Assembly (NCBI GenBank): GCA_039654915.1
Contig: CM077597.1
Coordinates: forward strand, 29,424,001-29,488,000
Source of the DNA: Aquilaria yunnanensis
Taxonomy: Eukaryota > Streptophyta > Magnoliopsida > Malvales > Thymelaeaceae
Reading direction: 5' to 3'
DNA length: 64,000 nt
A model generated the notes under the pieces. The model saw only the letters and a list, made by a program, of their open reading frames with translations. It was not told the DNA's origin and made no database searches. A program made the translations under genes and the position numbers. This document shows, piece after piece, positions 32,970-44,382 of this stretch (positions within the stretch are counted from its first letter, which is position 1; each line of letters begins with the position of its first letter).

Positions 32970-34456
32970 TTTGGCGCCGTCTGTGGGAATTCTCCCTCAG
33001 GTCGCCGTCGTGAAGACAAGGCGCTCAAAGGACAAGGGGCTTCCAAGGTCCCCCTCAGCGCCCAGGGCTCAACAGGCGACCACCCAGCCTATGGCAGAAA
33101 CTTCTGTGCTGGAGGATGACCACCCTGTAACGGTGACGATGGGCTTCCTACGAGACTTCCAACGCTCCATCGTCACCGAAATGACTCAACAGCTTGAACA
33201 GAGGTTACCCCAACCTCTTCTGGTCCGAAGGGCCTCGCCCCTGGCTGCTCATCGAGAAAAGAGTTCAAGGTCCACCTACCAAAGTTCAGGGAGTGGGAAC
33301 TCCCTTAATGCCTCTTCAATAGAAACGAACCTGTTGAGGTACAGTTTACCAGGAAGGGAACCCCAAAAGAGACTAGGGCCTCCTGCCAACGGAGTGCATC
33401 CCCCTACCGGAGGTCCCCGTCTCTCCTCGTCGAAGTCGCTCTCCAAGGAGAAGGAGGAATTTGCCATTACCGGCGAATACGTGGCAACAGGGAGAAGTCA
33501 ACACAATTGTCCTCATGGAAAATATCCCGGGAAGACTAGAGAAGGTCGAGAGACAGATCTCCCGAAAACCAGTCTGGTCCAGGCTATCTAACTCTTACAC
33601 AGGAGAAGAGTCACCTTTCATGCGCGAGGTGGTGGAGGCACCCATGCCCCGCGATTTCAGGGTACCTCGCTTAGAAATGTATGATGGACAAAGTGACCCT
33701 CAGGCGTACCTAATGAAATACAAGCGAAGCATGGTACTCCATGGCGCAGATGACGCTACGCTCTATAAGTGCTTCGAAGTAACACTTTCGGGTTCAGCAA
33801 CGGCATGGTATAACTCTCGCGCCCACGGAAGCTTGCTAAGCTTTTAAGAGCTATCCATTGCCTTCACTCAGCCGTTCATCAGTAGCAGACCAACTGCCAA
33901 AATGCCAGTACAAATGTTCGACATAGCTCAGCGAGGGGGGGAGACCATTCGCGACTACGTTGAGAGGTTTAACCAAGAAGCGCTGAGCGTGCCCAACTTT
34001 CGACCAGAAATTCGCATCCTCGCAATGGTCAGAGGACTTTAGAGGGACTCCCAACTGTTCTATGAGTTTTCCAAAGACCCCCCAGAAACTCTTGGGGAGT
34101 TCTATAGAAGGGCCGAATAGCATATGACGGCCGAAGAACTCAGGATGGGAGGACCTAAAGGAGAACACCCTCGCGCCGAAGGGCCCAGCCATCAGCCTTG
34201 ACATCAGAACGAGGGAGAAAGGCCCCGAAAGCAGAGGGGGAAAAGACCCATGACATTCACCCCTTTGAACACCACAAGAACTAGCATCCTCATGGCGCTA
34301 GAAAGACAAGGGACCACAGTCCCAAGACCAAAGGCCATGACCTCGAAAAACAAAAGAAACATGAAGAAATTCTGTCAGTTTCACCGAGACCATGGTCATG
34401 ACACCAAAGATTGTTTCCAGCTGAAGAAATATATCGAGTCCCTAATCAAACAGGGT
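32938..34456 (+). pseudogene. Gag of copy C
   Basis: The ATG at 32938 is 32 nt inside the LTR; the frame crosses the PBS into VAVVKTRRSKDKGLP, as in copy A. The capsid core reads FRVPRLEMYDG and SGSATAWYNS, and the zinc knuckle reads CQFHRDHGHDTKDC. There is one frameshift near 33500. In-frame stops include 33845-33847 (TAA where A has CAG), a TAG in the RRAE(Q)HMT block, and TGA and TAG at other positions. Confidence 0.85.
32972..32987 (+). other. Primer-binding site of copy C
   Basis: TGGCGCCGTCTGTGGG stands two bases after the LTR. It is also read as codons within the gag frame (H-L-A-P-S-V-G). Confidence 0.88.
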
Positions 34457-35340
34457 CAACTCCGTCGATACTTGCGGATGCCTTCCCCAAAAGGAAGGAA
34501 GGAAGAACAAAGGAGGGGGGACGATGAGGAATATGACTTGGACAGACGTCAGGACCGAAGTCCTCAAAAAAATCTGCCACCATCAACAGGGGTTATCCAA
34601 ACCATCACTATCGGGATACCCTCAGTTGAGAGAAAGAGGAAGATAAGAGAAATCTCCATAATGGAGTACGGGAACTCCCCAAGTAGACTCACTCATAGAG
34701 ATGGGTCTACAGTAAAGTTCCCCCACGACGATCCACTCCTTGTCATGGCAAGGATAGGAAACTGGGATGTCAAAAGGGTACTCCTCGATGATGGCTCAAA
34801 CACCGACATCATCTTTTCTCATCTGATGACTAGATTAGGCATTCCGAGAAGCGATCTCAGCCCAGTCAACTCCCCCACCTTCGGTATCGGACCTGCCGAA
34901 CTTCCAGTCCTTGGATATGTCGACATGCCTTTGATGCTGAAAGGGGTCTCACCCCATAGCCAGGAAGAGTTAATTGCCTCCGACAGGATGAGATTTATAG
35001 TCATTGATGTGCCGTCAGCTTACAATGCAATCCTTGGAAGGCAGACTCAGGGCAACTTCCACATCCGTCCGAACGTAAAATACTTAATGGTCACCTTCGC
35101 TACCAAGGACGGAGACGCAGAAATCTTCATTGACCAAGCCGAAGTCAGAAAAGTCTTCACAATGGCCAGACAAAGCCCAGCAAAGATCCAAGTACAGACT
35201 TTGGCAAAAGAAAAAATGGTCTCGATGGACGGGGAAGCAATAAAGGAGGAAGCTGAAAGCCTCAAAAAAATAGAAACAGAGGATGTAGAGTTGATCCCTG
35301 GCCGAAACACCCGAATCGGGAAAAAACTGGCCGAGGAAGA
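34457..35340 (+). pseudogene. Protease region of copy C
   Basis: VLLDDGSNTDIIF is the active-site block, followed by GYVDMPLML and YNAILGRQTQGN. This part is open without stops and continues in frame into RT, so it is the best preserved segment of copy C. Confidence 0.87.
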
Positions 35341-36200
35341 GAAAAAGAGGCTTGTATCCTTCTTGTGTATGAACAAAGATCTATTTGCCTACTCACCGAA
35401 GGATATGCCTAGGGTCGACCCCAGCATAATCCACCACAATCTTAGAGTGCAACCAAACGCCAGACTAGTTCGGCAGAAAAAATGGAGTCTATCGGCTCAC
35501 AAGAATTCCTTTGTTAAAATCGAAGTTACTCGCCTCATTGAGGCTGGGGTAATAAGAGAGGTAAAATACCTAGAATGGCTCAGTAACGTTGTTATTGCCA
35601 CAAAAGAGGGAAGTGAAAAACTCTGAATGTGCATCGACTTCCGAAATCTGAATGACGCCTGCCCAAAAGATTCATACCCTTTGCCAGCGACAGACCAGCT
35701 AGTAGATGCAACCGCCGAATACAGGCTTCTCAGCTTCCTCGATGCCTTTAGCGGATATCATCAGATTCGGATGAACCCCGAGGATGAAGAAAAAATAGCC
35801 TTCATCACGGAAATAGGCACCTACTGTTAGGTCAGAATGCCCTTCGAGCTTAAAAACGCAGGGGCCACCAATCAAAGGCCGATGAACAAGGTATTCGATT
35901 CACAGATCGGGAGAAATATGGAAGTATACGTTGATGATATGATAGTCAAGAGCAAAATGCCTGGTAATCATATCACCGACCTAGCCGAAACCTTCCAATG
36001 CCTTCGGGAGTTCGGCATACGTCTTAATCCCGAAAAGTGTGTGTTCGGGGTAAGTGCAGGAAAGTTTCTCGGGTTTATGGTATCAGAAAGGGGAATAGAC
36101 GCTAACCCTGAAAAAGTCAAGGCCCTCTTAAATTTCCGAACGCCTACATCCATCAAATACATACAAAGGCTTACCAGAAGAATCACATTCCTTAGCAGAT
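35341..36200 (+). pseudogene. Reverse transcriptase of copy C
   Basis: Motifs in order are SPKDMPRV, VIREVKYLEWLSNVV, MCIDFRNLNDACPKD, LSFLDAFSGYHQI, MPFELKNAGAT and MEVYVDDMIVKS. In-frame stops are at 35624-35626 (TGA) and 35828-35830 (TAG). The PFGLKNAG block of A reads PFELKNAG here. Confidence 0.9.
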
Positions 36201-37033
36201 TTATCTCCAGGTACGGTGACCGATGTCGTCCATTTTTCAAAGTGCTCACCAAAGTCCCCAATGGCGATGACACCTTCGGGACCCAGGAGCATCCCTGGAA
36301 CATAGAATGCCAGAAAGCTTGGGATGAGCTTAAAAGCTACCTGACCCACCTACCAACACTTCGGCAACTCGGGAGGGAGAGCCTCTCACCCTCTACCTCG
36401 CAGTCACTAAAAAAGCGGTGAGTTCGGTCCTAGTAAAAGAAGAAGGGGGGAGGCAATGGCTAGTATATTATGTAAGCAAGTCCTTACATGGTGCCGAGAC
36501 CAAATACCCATTGCTCCAAAGGGCTATCTACGCCTTAGTAATCGCAGGCAGAAGATTGCGACCCTACTCTCAAGGACACGCCATCACCGTCCAAAGTAGC
36601 CTGCCCCTATGCGATGTGATGAAAAAAGTGGAGCATTCGGGAAGACTATCAAAATGGTGCATCGAACTCGGAGAATATGACATTACTTACAAACCTAGAA
36701 GGGCAATAAAGGCCCAGGCACTGGCAGACTTTATTGCCGAAATCCATGAGATCGAAAATGCTGAAGCCATCGCGAAAGATCGAATAAAGGCTGACCCAGA
36801 ATGGAAGCTCTTTTCGATGGAGCGTCAGGCACAGAGCATCAAGGAGCTGGAATAGTCCTTCAGGGGCCTGAAGGCATGGAAGCCTCTAAAGCAATCAAGT
36901 TCGGTTTTAATGTTACCAATAACATCGCCGAGTATGAGGCCCTCATAGCCGGACTAAAGATGGCCAGAAAGGTCAGCATAAAAAACCTTATGGCCCATAG
37001 TGATTCACAGTTAATAGTTCGGTAGACGAAGGG
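36200..37033 (+). pseudogene. RNH1 and first half of second RNase H of copy C
   Basis: RNH1 runs to about 36790 with a frameshift near 36390 between LYLAVT-like and SSVLVKEEG. The second RNase H then starts (LFDGASGTEHQGAG, NNIAEYEALIAGL, AHSDSQLIV) after another frameshift near 36810. A TAG replaces the Gln after LIVR (Q in copy A). Insertion J then cuts the domain. Confidence 0.85.
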
Positions 37034-37038
37034 AGAGT

Positions 37039-39526
37039 GTTACCACCTTATAAAATGGGAGAATTACAAGTGTGTCATAATGGCTAAAAACCATTATATT
37101 GTGTAATTCTCACCATAGTGTTTGAAGTATGGGGGTAAAAGGCATGATCAACACTTTCTTAAAAGTGTTCCAAGTTCGTGACTTGGCACCCAAGAAAAGC
37201 CTTAAGGATTGCTTGTTTGTCAAGCAACCTATGGACTTTTTTGTAAGGTTTTGGAAATTCGGGTACTCAATTGCAAAACTCTCAAGAAAGAGAATTGGAG
37301 AGTTATGGGAAGGATATAAATGGTATGAAAGTGCTATTGGAGGACCAAATTACTCATGGAAGACAAGTTTGGACAAAGGAAACACTAAAGGCAATAAGGA
37401 CTTAAATGTCCTAGTGTAAACCTTAAGGTGTTCAAGCTTTTGACTTAAGTCTAAGGGTGGAATTTTGGGGTTATCCCACCATGAGGGAGGCATCCATGAC
37501 TTGATAATTAGTCAAAAATGTTGGGCACATGTGTACCAATGAGTTTAAGACAAAGAAACCATAATTAGTGAGAAGGAAAATGACATAAAGCAAGGTTAAG
37601 CTTGTTAAGTGTGTTTTGGTGCCCTTAAGCTCATTTAAGGCCATTTAAGTGGCCAAATCACTTATCCCACTCTCATTTTCGTCCTCCCCTAGCCCAAGAA
37701 CATAGCCATACTTCCTCCATAGCCACCACACCTTCAAACTTGCAATTGATTGAAATTGAAGGCAAAAGGAAGCAATTGGAAGCAAACTAGAGCTATTTCT
37801 TGCATACTTCAAGGATTAAGCTTAAAATTCGGCCTACTCTCTTTGGTAAGGGTTTTCTTTCTCTCATGGGTTGTTTTATGTATTTTCAAACATCCATGGA
37901 GCTATGGCTAAGCTTGGAAGAGAGCCATGAGCTTTATGAACCAAGCTTATTGAGGGGAGTGCACTTATTGAAGGTTTTGTGACCTATTGTCAAGTGCACA
38001 AAGATTACAGTAAAATGAGGGTTTGTAGAGCCCAAAGTTAGTACTAACTACTGTTAAAATCCTCCTAAGACCAAGCATTAGCTTGAGGAGGGCTTCCATA
38101 TTGATTTATTTAAGTTGATTACATGTTTTATGGACTAACCTATGGTATATGTTGCTGCCACATTTCATGTGTTTGTTGTTTGTGTTTGGCTGCTGCATTT
38201 GGTTGCTATATCTTGTATATATGCATTGTGGTTTTTGTGTTTTAGTGTCTTTGGATGTAGGTTTTAATGAGGATCACATTACCATAAGAAACCAAGTGTT
38301 ACCCTTACTAAGTTTCTCAATGAAACTTACTCCCCTCAATTTTGTCATTTCAGGTCCAGCTGAAAGATCACCTTCAAACTAACCTTTATGGTCTGAGTTT
38401 TGATCTGAAATTTCAGGTACATGAACTTCTATATGTCTAGTTGTGATCTAGAAAGTTTGGTGATTTTACGAGCACATTTGGTATTTTTAATGGTGGTACT
38501 TACTGTGTTGTGCAGCAGCTGTCCAGCATCCTGTTTATGGAGTCCATTGTATCTCAGGACCTCCTGTAACCTAGGGTGCATATTTAGATGAGTTAAGACC
38601 ATATTGTAGTGCATGTATGCATGTACATGTAGTGTATGTAAGATGAGACAAGTATGTGAACATTTGAGTAATGTTTTGGCTATGTAAGTGATGTGGTGCA
38701 AGGCTGCCTAAGTGTGAATGATAGGCTGCTTACTTGTAATTTCTTTTTTGGCCACATAAAGTTGCTAGATGCAAGAGAATGTAATTAATATGTGTATTGG
38801 ACATGTATGGGATAGCCTTGGAGGGCTTTCCCCTTGTGAATGAAGTGTTTGCATGGTTTGGAAAAATTGTATGGGCAAAATGGTCCAAAAATTGCCAGAA
38901 TTTCGACCATGTACCTAAAGTTTAATATCTCCTTGTGTAGAATGAATCTTGGTATGAAATTTTGACCACACCTATACAACATCTAGAGGGTTAACTGGGA
39001 ATTTGGATTTATGAATTTAGAGCCCTGAAGCTAAAGATATGATGTTGCCAAGTTGGTTGAGTTACTGTTCATTTTGTCAGAATTTTGTAACCAACTTAAA
39101 AAATCTATAACTTGGTCCATAGGTGGGCTATTGATGTAAAAAAAAATTTCTTGGTTTGCTCTAAGTCTCTAATTGATAATGGAGCAAATAAAACAGGGGC
39201 TATGTGGTTAGAATGATATAGTTTATTAGTGGAAATTAAAGGTGCAGTAGCTGGCCACTAGAACTTAACAAGATTGCCTAATGTGTGGAAGCCAAAACTA
39301 AGACTTGTGCTAGTGTTTTCCTTCTTTGCTGCCATGGTGTGCATGAAATGTGAATATGTGTGTGATGGTTGGACAAATATGCATGTATTTACATAGTGCC
39401 CAAGAGGGCCACTTGGGTATGCACACTAAGGGTAGTGTTCTGATGGCCTATAGAACATTACCAATCCTGGGGGTCTAAATGCACAGTTTTGGCACCATAA
39501 CTGGACTACCCCAGAGTGGGTAACAA
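37039..39526. mobile_element. Insertion J, probable solo LTR of another family
   Basis: This 2.49 kb insert splits the second RNase H of copy C between LIVR.TKGE and EYATKDP. AGAGT is duplicated on both sides (37034-37038 and 39527-39531). The ends are inverted (TGTTACC ... GGTAACA), so the border could be one base either way. There is no coding content, and the size and ends fit a long solo LTR, perhaps of a chromovirus. It is unrelated in sequence to the LTRs of A-E. Confidence 0.7.
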
Positions 39527-40967
39527 AGAGTACGCGACAAAGGATCCAACCTTAGCAAAATACCACGACCTTGTCCAGAAACTCATTGGAAATTTTGACT
39601 CGGTACACATAAAGAATGTGCCCCGAAGTGATAATACCCAAGCCGACGCCTTGGCCAAAACCAAGGAACCCACCGAAGTGCTGAAGCAACCTAGTACAGA
39701 ATTAATGTGCGTAGAAACCTTGGGGGAAGGATGGCAGGATCCCATCAAGAAATATCTAGCAACCTCGGAACTCCCTGAGGACCCTAAAGAGGCCGCAAAA
39801 GTACGAAAGTGCTTGGGAAGGTACTTCCTCATTGGAGAAGAACTATACAGGAAAGGGTATGCAAGCCCCCTGCAAAAATGTGTAGGCAAAGATGATGTTA
39901 GAACAATACTTGAAGAAGTCCACAATGGAGCGTGTGGCTCCCATATAGGAACAGACGCCCTCGTTGGGGTACTACTCCGCCAAGGTTACTTTTGGCCTAC
40001 CTTGAGGAAAGATGCAAGGCAGTTTGTCCGAAGATATGACAATTGCCAAAGGCACGCCAACATCCAAAAGCTACCTTCGGAAAGAATAAACTTAGTTGAT
40101 TATCCTTACCCCTTTGCCGTATGAGGTATTGATCTCATTGGACCTCTCCAAAACGCTCCCGGTGGGGTAAAGTTCTGCATAGTCGCGGTGGACTACTTCA
40201 CTAAGTGGATAGAAGTAGAACCATTGGCATCAATCTCGGCAAAGGATGTACAAAAGTTTGTATGGAAGAACATCATATGCCGATTTGGCATACCGAAGGT
40301 AATAGTCGCCGACAATGGAACTCAGTTTACGGATAGAGGGTTCCAGGAATTCACGGCTGACCTCAGCATAAAAATGCATTTTGCTCTAGTAGCCCACCCT
40401 CAAAGTAACGGGCAGGTCGAAGTATCCAACAGGACAATAAAGGATGGCTTGAAGAAAATACTAAAGGAGGCAAAGGGGAAATGGCCAAGAGAGCTCCCGA
40501 GTGTGCTGTGGAGCTATTGTACGACTCCTCGAAGAGCTACGTGGGAAACTCCCTTCTCGCTCGTGTACGAAACAGAGGCCATTATCCCCATTGAGGTCAT
40601 ACAGCCTTCGGTAAGAATACAAGTGTTCGACAAGGGAGGAAATGATCTCGGCTTGAGGAAAAAACTGGACCTCACCGAGGAGCACCGCGAAATGGCCGAA
40701 CTAAGAAGGAAGGCTTTCCAACAAAGAATAGCTCACGCTGCTAACTTACACATAAGAAGGGAAGAGATAAAAAAAGGAGACCTTGTTCTCCGAAAGGTCG
40801 AATTCGAGCCACGAAGGCCATCAGAAGGGGTACTTCGGGCAAACTGGAGTGGACCTTATTTGGTCCTCGATGAAGCTCGCCCGGGGGTCTATAAATTGGG
40901 TGACATCGAGGGAGTAGAGCTGAAAAATACTTGGCATTTAGACTCTCTGAAAAAATTCTATACTTAG
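39527..40967 (+). pseudogene. Second half of second RNase H, and integrase, of copy C
   Basis: Starting EYATKDPTLAKYHDLV and NTQADALAKTK, this completes the RNase H cut by J. Integrase follows: zinc region HNGACGSHIG ... DNCQRH, core GIDLIGPL, VAVDYFTKW, ADNGTQF and PQSNGQVE, ending LDSLKKFYT at 40967. One TGA (near 40122) replaces the Trp codon of AVWGIDL. The frame is otherwise open over more than 1.4 kb. Confidence 0.9.
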
Positions 40968-41318
40968 ACATTTTTTTCAAAGAAAACTCGTAACTGTTCC
41001 TCCCTAAAGTCGTCAATGAGAATACATGCCAAATATGGTTGCGTTACTGGAAAAATGTTCCTTAATGGTTTTCATTTTGGAACAAACTCCTTGCTGGAGT
41101 CTAAAAACTTGGCAGAATACGGAAAAAGTCTAAAAAGACTCTTTCCAAAAATGTAGGCGCAGGCGTCCGCCAAAGATGCATACTTAGGATTACACTAACT
41201 TCTGATGACTCACATTCGGAAGAAAGAATGGAGAATGGAGAAAAAATCTTCATTAAAAATCTTAAGGCAAAAAGAAAAACGTACAAACCAGCAGGAGTAC
41301 AAGGAAGAAAGAAGAAGC

Positions 41319-42809
41319 CTATGGCTGGGCAGGGGCATCTGATGTCTCTTCGACATCATCATCTTTGGGTGGCTCAGCTGGAGGCACAGGCCCAATCGGA
41401 GGGAGATTGAGAAACTCGATCTTAGACCAGGTGCACCTGGGCTCTTTGGGGAAGTCTAGGGCAGACAGGTAAGAGAGGTCAAGCCTAGGGTGCCGAGCAA
41501 GGACCTGGTGGGGCGCCAAGCAGAAGCCGTTTTGGTAAGACACCTTTAAAATCTGCTCGGTCTGATCCTTCTCGGCACTAAGAGCCGCCAGCTGGGCCTT
41601 AAACACGTCAATCTTCTCCTCCAGTTTTTTTTTCTTTTTGCTCTTAGTCCCTTTCTTCTGCAGCGAATCAACCTCAGCTTGGAGCTCGGCTTTCAAAGCA
41701 AGCGCCTTTGTAAGATTCTCGCTATCTTGAGCGTTTTCCTTCTGAAGGGCCTCGTTCTCCGAGGAGAGAGTGGCGCACTTTGAGCTGAGGTCTTCGACTT
41801 TGGCTGAGAAGTCAAAAAGAAGCTCCTGCTTGCTAGACGCAAGCTCGGCCCGAAGATTCACAATGTCCTCCTTCGCAATCTTGTTCAACTTGCTGAATTT
41901 GAAGACATATTTGGCGCAGAACTCCTTCGTCTTGCATAGAGAATCTTTGGACCGAGAATGGGACTCCATTTGCTTTGTCGCCTAGGCACGGAAGTATCCG
42001 CTATATGCCAAAAGCTGTAGGAAAAAAGGGCCCCGAGTAAGTATCAAAAGAAGATAAAAACTTAGAAGAAAATTTTCTAAGTGAAAAAGAAGAAAGGACC
42101 ACCTGGGTAACATGCTCGGTCATCTTTGCCACGAGGATCTCTTCATTGGGGTACTCGGTGACAAGCGACTGGAAGGTGGCATTGGTCATCACCCCCGTCG
42201 CCATCTAGGGAGCCATTAGCTAGCTATCCTCAGCGAAAAAATTCATGTCCTCTGTGAACGTCCAGAAAGGCTCCCTCGGCACCTTATCCTGTGGGATCTT
42301 CTTGTCCCGAAGAGTCCTCCGACGAGCGTGAGTCTCCATCCAGGGAGTAGCGAGCATGTCTTCTACAATATCACGCCGAAGTTCTGTCAAAACATCATCC
42401 CTTAGCCATTCATCCAAAAAATCGTAGATGTGAAAAATACTAAGATTTGTAGAGGAATGGCTAAGGAACCAACCTGGTGGAACTTTGGCAACGTCATCTT
42501 CAGACTCGCCCTCCCGGACTTCACTGGGAACATTCTTCCCCTTCCTTCTTTTGCTCTCTTCGAGCTCCTGAGCAGACCTCCGCTCGGCCGAAGTCTCGGC
42601 AGTAAGAACGGGGCTTAATGCTGCCCTGAGGAGGGTAGAATCTGAAAGAGGGTCCACGGGGGTCTGAGGTTGGGCAGGGGACCAATCTTCCACCTCAACC
42701 ACATCTTCGAGGGGAGGAGGAGTAGTAGCCTTACCCTTCTTGGACTTAGAAGGATCGCCAGCCGTTTTCTTCCTCTTGGCAAGCGCCTTCTTGCGCGTTT
42801 ACTCCCCCT
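41319..42809 (-). pseudogene. aORF of copy C, 3' part (exons 2-4)
   Basis: This continues the minus-strand gene from the other side of copy D. Exon 2 resumes at the TSD with a KKALAKRKKTAGDPSKSKKGK-type basic stretch (after one frameshift) and ends at a donor at 42473-42472 (P-P|GT, as in copy A). Exon 3 has THARRRTLRDKKIP and REPFWTFTEDMN. Intron 3 is 42102-42015. The last exon (42014-41319) is the coiled coil: DIVNLRAELASSKQELL, ALKAELQAEVDSLQKKG and NGFCLAPHQVL. It ends about 350 bp from the end of pol, tail to tail. Confidence 0.82.
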
Positions 42810-43694
42810 TGATGCGGGCCAGCATCATTACTACTGTCTGTCGTGGTAAATGCGGCAGGGAATTTCGAAGGAGGGGGCGAGTCCCAACAGAATGTGCTCT
42901 GTGGGGATCACCTGTGATGGCCAGCAGCGTCTTTGTAGGACAAGCACGGTGAGGCCGAGAAGGACTTCCTGTATGGGAGAGAGCCTGAAAGGAGGATTCC
43001 CCAGGAGGATCTGCCTGAAACACTCAGAAAACAGGGGTTAGGAGGTCTCCGGAGTGATTTTCCAGGGAGGAGCCTCTGACGCCCAAGTCAGTGCTTTGGG
43101 GGGTGGAGAATGAATAGTAAGGAGAAAAGGCTCTTGCCTGCCGCGTTTTCCTGAAGGCCGAAAAGGAGAGAACCATCAGCCCCCCCCTTTGAGTCCATTC
43201 CCCTGATATATATATAAAAGGAGTGGACCCTTTGGATTGTGACACCTGCATGGACGGATGTCATCCGTACTTTTGGGCGTGGGGGCCCCTAGCCGCCTGC
43301 AGGCTACTCCGGCCATGAGTTGCGACAAGCGTAGTCCTACATGATAGGACGTGGGTAGCGGCGGGGTGTTAGAGTGCATATGAGGGCGGCGTGCAAGGTG
43401 TATGGGCGGAATTGTCAAAGACTCCTTAATGGCTCCTGCCGTACCTCCGAGGTCTCCTTGGTTGATGTCACCCTTCGGAGTGAGGGGCCTCTTCCCGGAA
43501 CCAGACTGTTACTTCAAGATATTCCTCGGCTCCGAAGTTAGTCCGGTCGTCCTCTCGAGGGAGGCAATATGGTAACTTCCCGAGGTTGGTACTGGCGGGC
43601 TACCAAGGTCCTACCGAGGTCGTGCACCTTAGGTGTCGGACTCCTTCACTTCCGAGGTCGTTAGTTGACCAGGGCGATAGCACTTCGGCTATCA
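42810..43694 (-). repeat. 3' LTR of copy D
   Basis: This is 885 bp; the plus strand reads TGATGCGGG to GGCTATCA. A TATATATAT box lies near 43200. Over the first 140 bases I count about 15 differences from the 5' LTR, most of them transitions. Confidence 0.92.
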
Positions 43695-44030
43695 CATGCC
43701 CCCCTTCAGATAGTCGAAGTGAAGACTTCGGCTAGTGGTCCTTTCAGGAGTGCTTTTTAGGACTTGGCATGTGACATTTGCAGGGGAGGCATTTCGCCAC
43801 CTGGAGCCATGGTTTGTTCGAACAGGTGTCACTTATCTGCCCTTTGGTGTCCTCGAGATCCCCAACCTCTTTACTTTTTTCTGCCATGGGCTAGTGGACC
43901 GTCATGTTTTGAAACTAGGTGTGTCAGTTTGGGGCGGTGCACCCAAGTTTTCAAGATGTCAGAAAATGTGTCCTAGTTTCTCATGACGGGCAACGCATGG
44001 TAGGTGCTAGTTGGGATGGGTACGTCTTTT

Positions 44031-44117
44031 CACGTGCGAGGAGCAATTATGGGGACGTTTCACCTTCACGCAGCAATTACGATGCCCTTTTGGCTTCCCT
44101 TCCTCGATCTATATAAG
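44031..44117 (+). promoter_or_regulatory. Promoter of the aORF in copy D
   Basis: CACGTG (44031-44036) and TATATAAG (44110-44117) precede the aORF ATG (44383) by 273 bases from the TATA box. Downstream is a conserved upstream ATG (44252-44254) opening MTSRNPDFGK, which could be a short upstream ORF or a leader exon. The same elements occur in copy C. Confidence 0.6.
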
Positions 44118-44382
44118 CCTCCTCCTATCATTCTCTTCATTTGTTTTTCTTTTCTCTCATTTTGCTCTTGTTTGTTCTTGCGTCTTCTCTTGCCTTTTTC
44201 CTTTTTCGGGTGACAGTTTTTACGGCAGAGCGATTTCCGGCATCTTGCACGATGACGTCCAGGAACCCTGATTTTGGCAAGACTTTTGGTGGGTTTTGAC
44301 TCTGGAAATCCTTCGGTTTCTACTTTTCTTCTAGCTTCCCGAAGTCGTTTTCCTTCTTTCCGAAGTCTCTTTTTTGACCAAC

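Noticed and set aside
42740..43041. ORFs in the LTRs of copy D (and the matching 49262-49522)
   Set aside because: They arise from LTR sequence read in various frames; changes between the two LTRs do not respect the frames.
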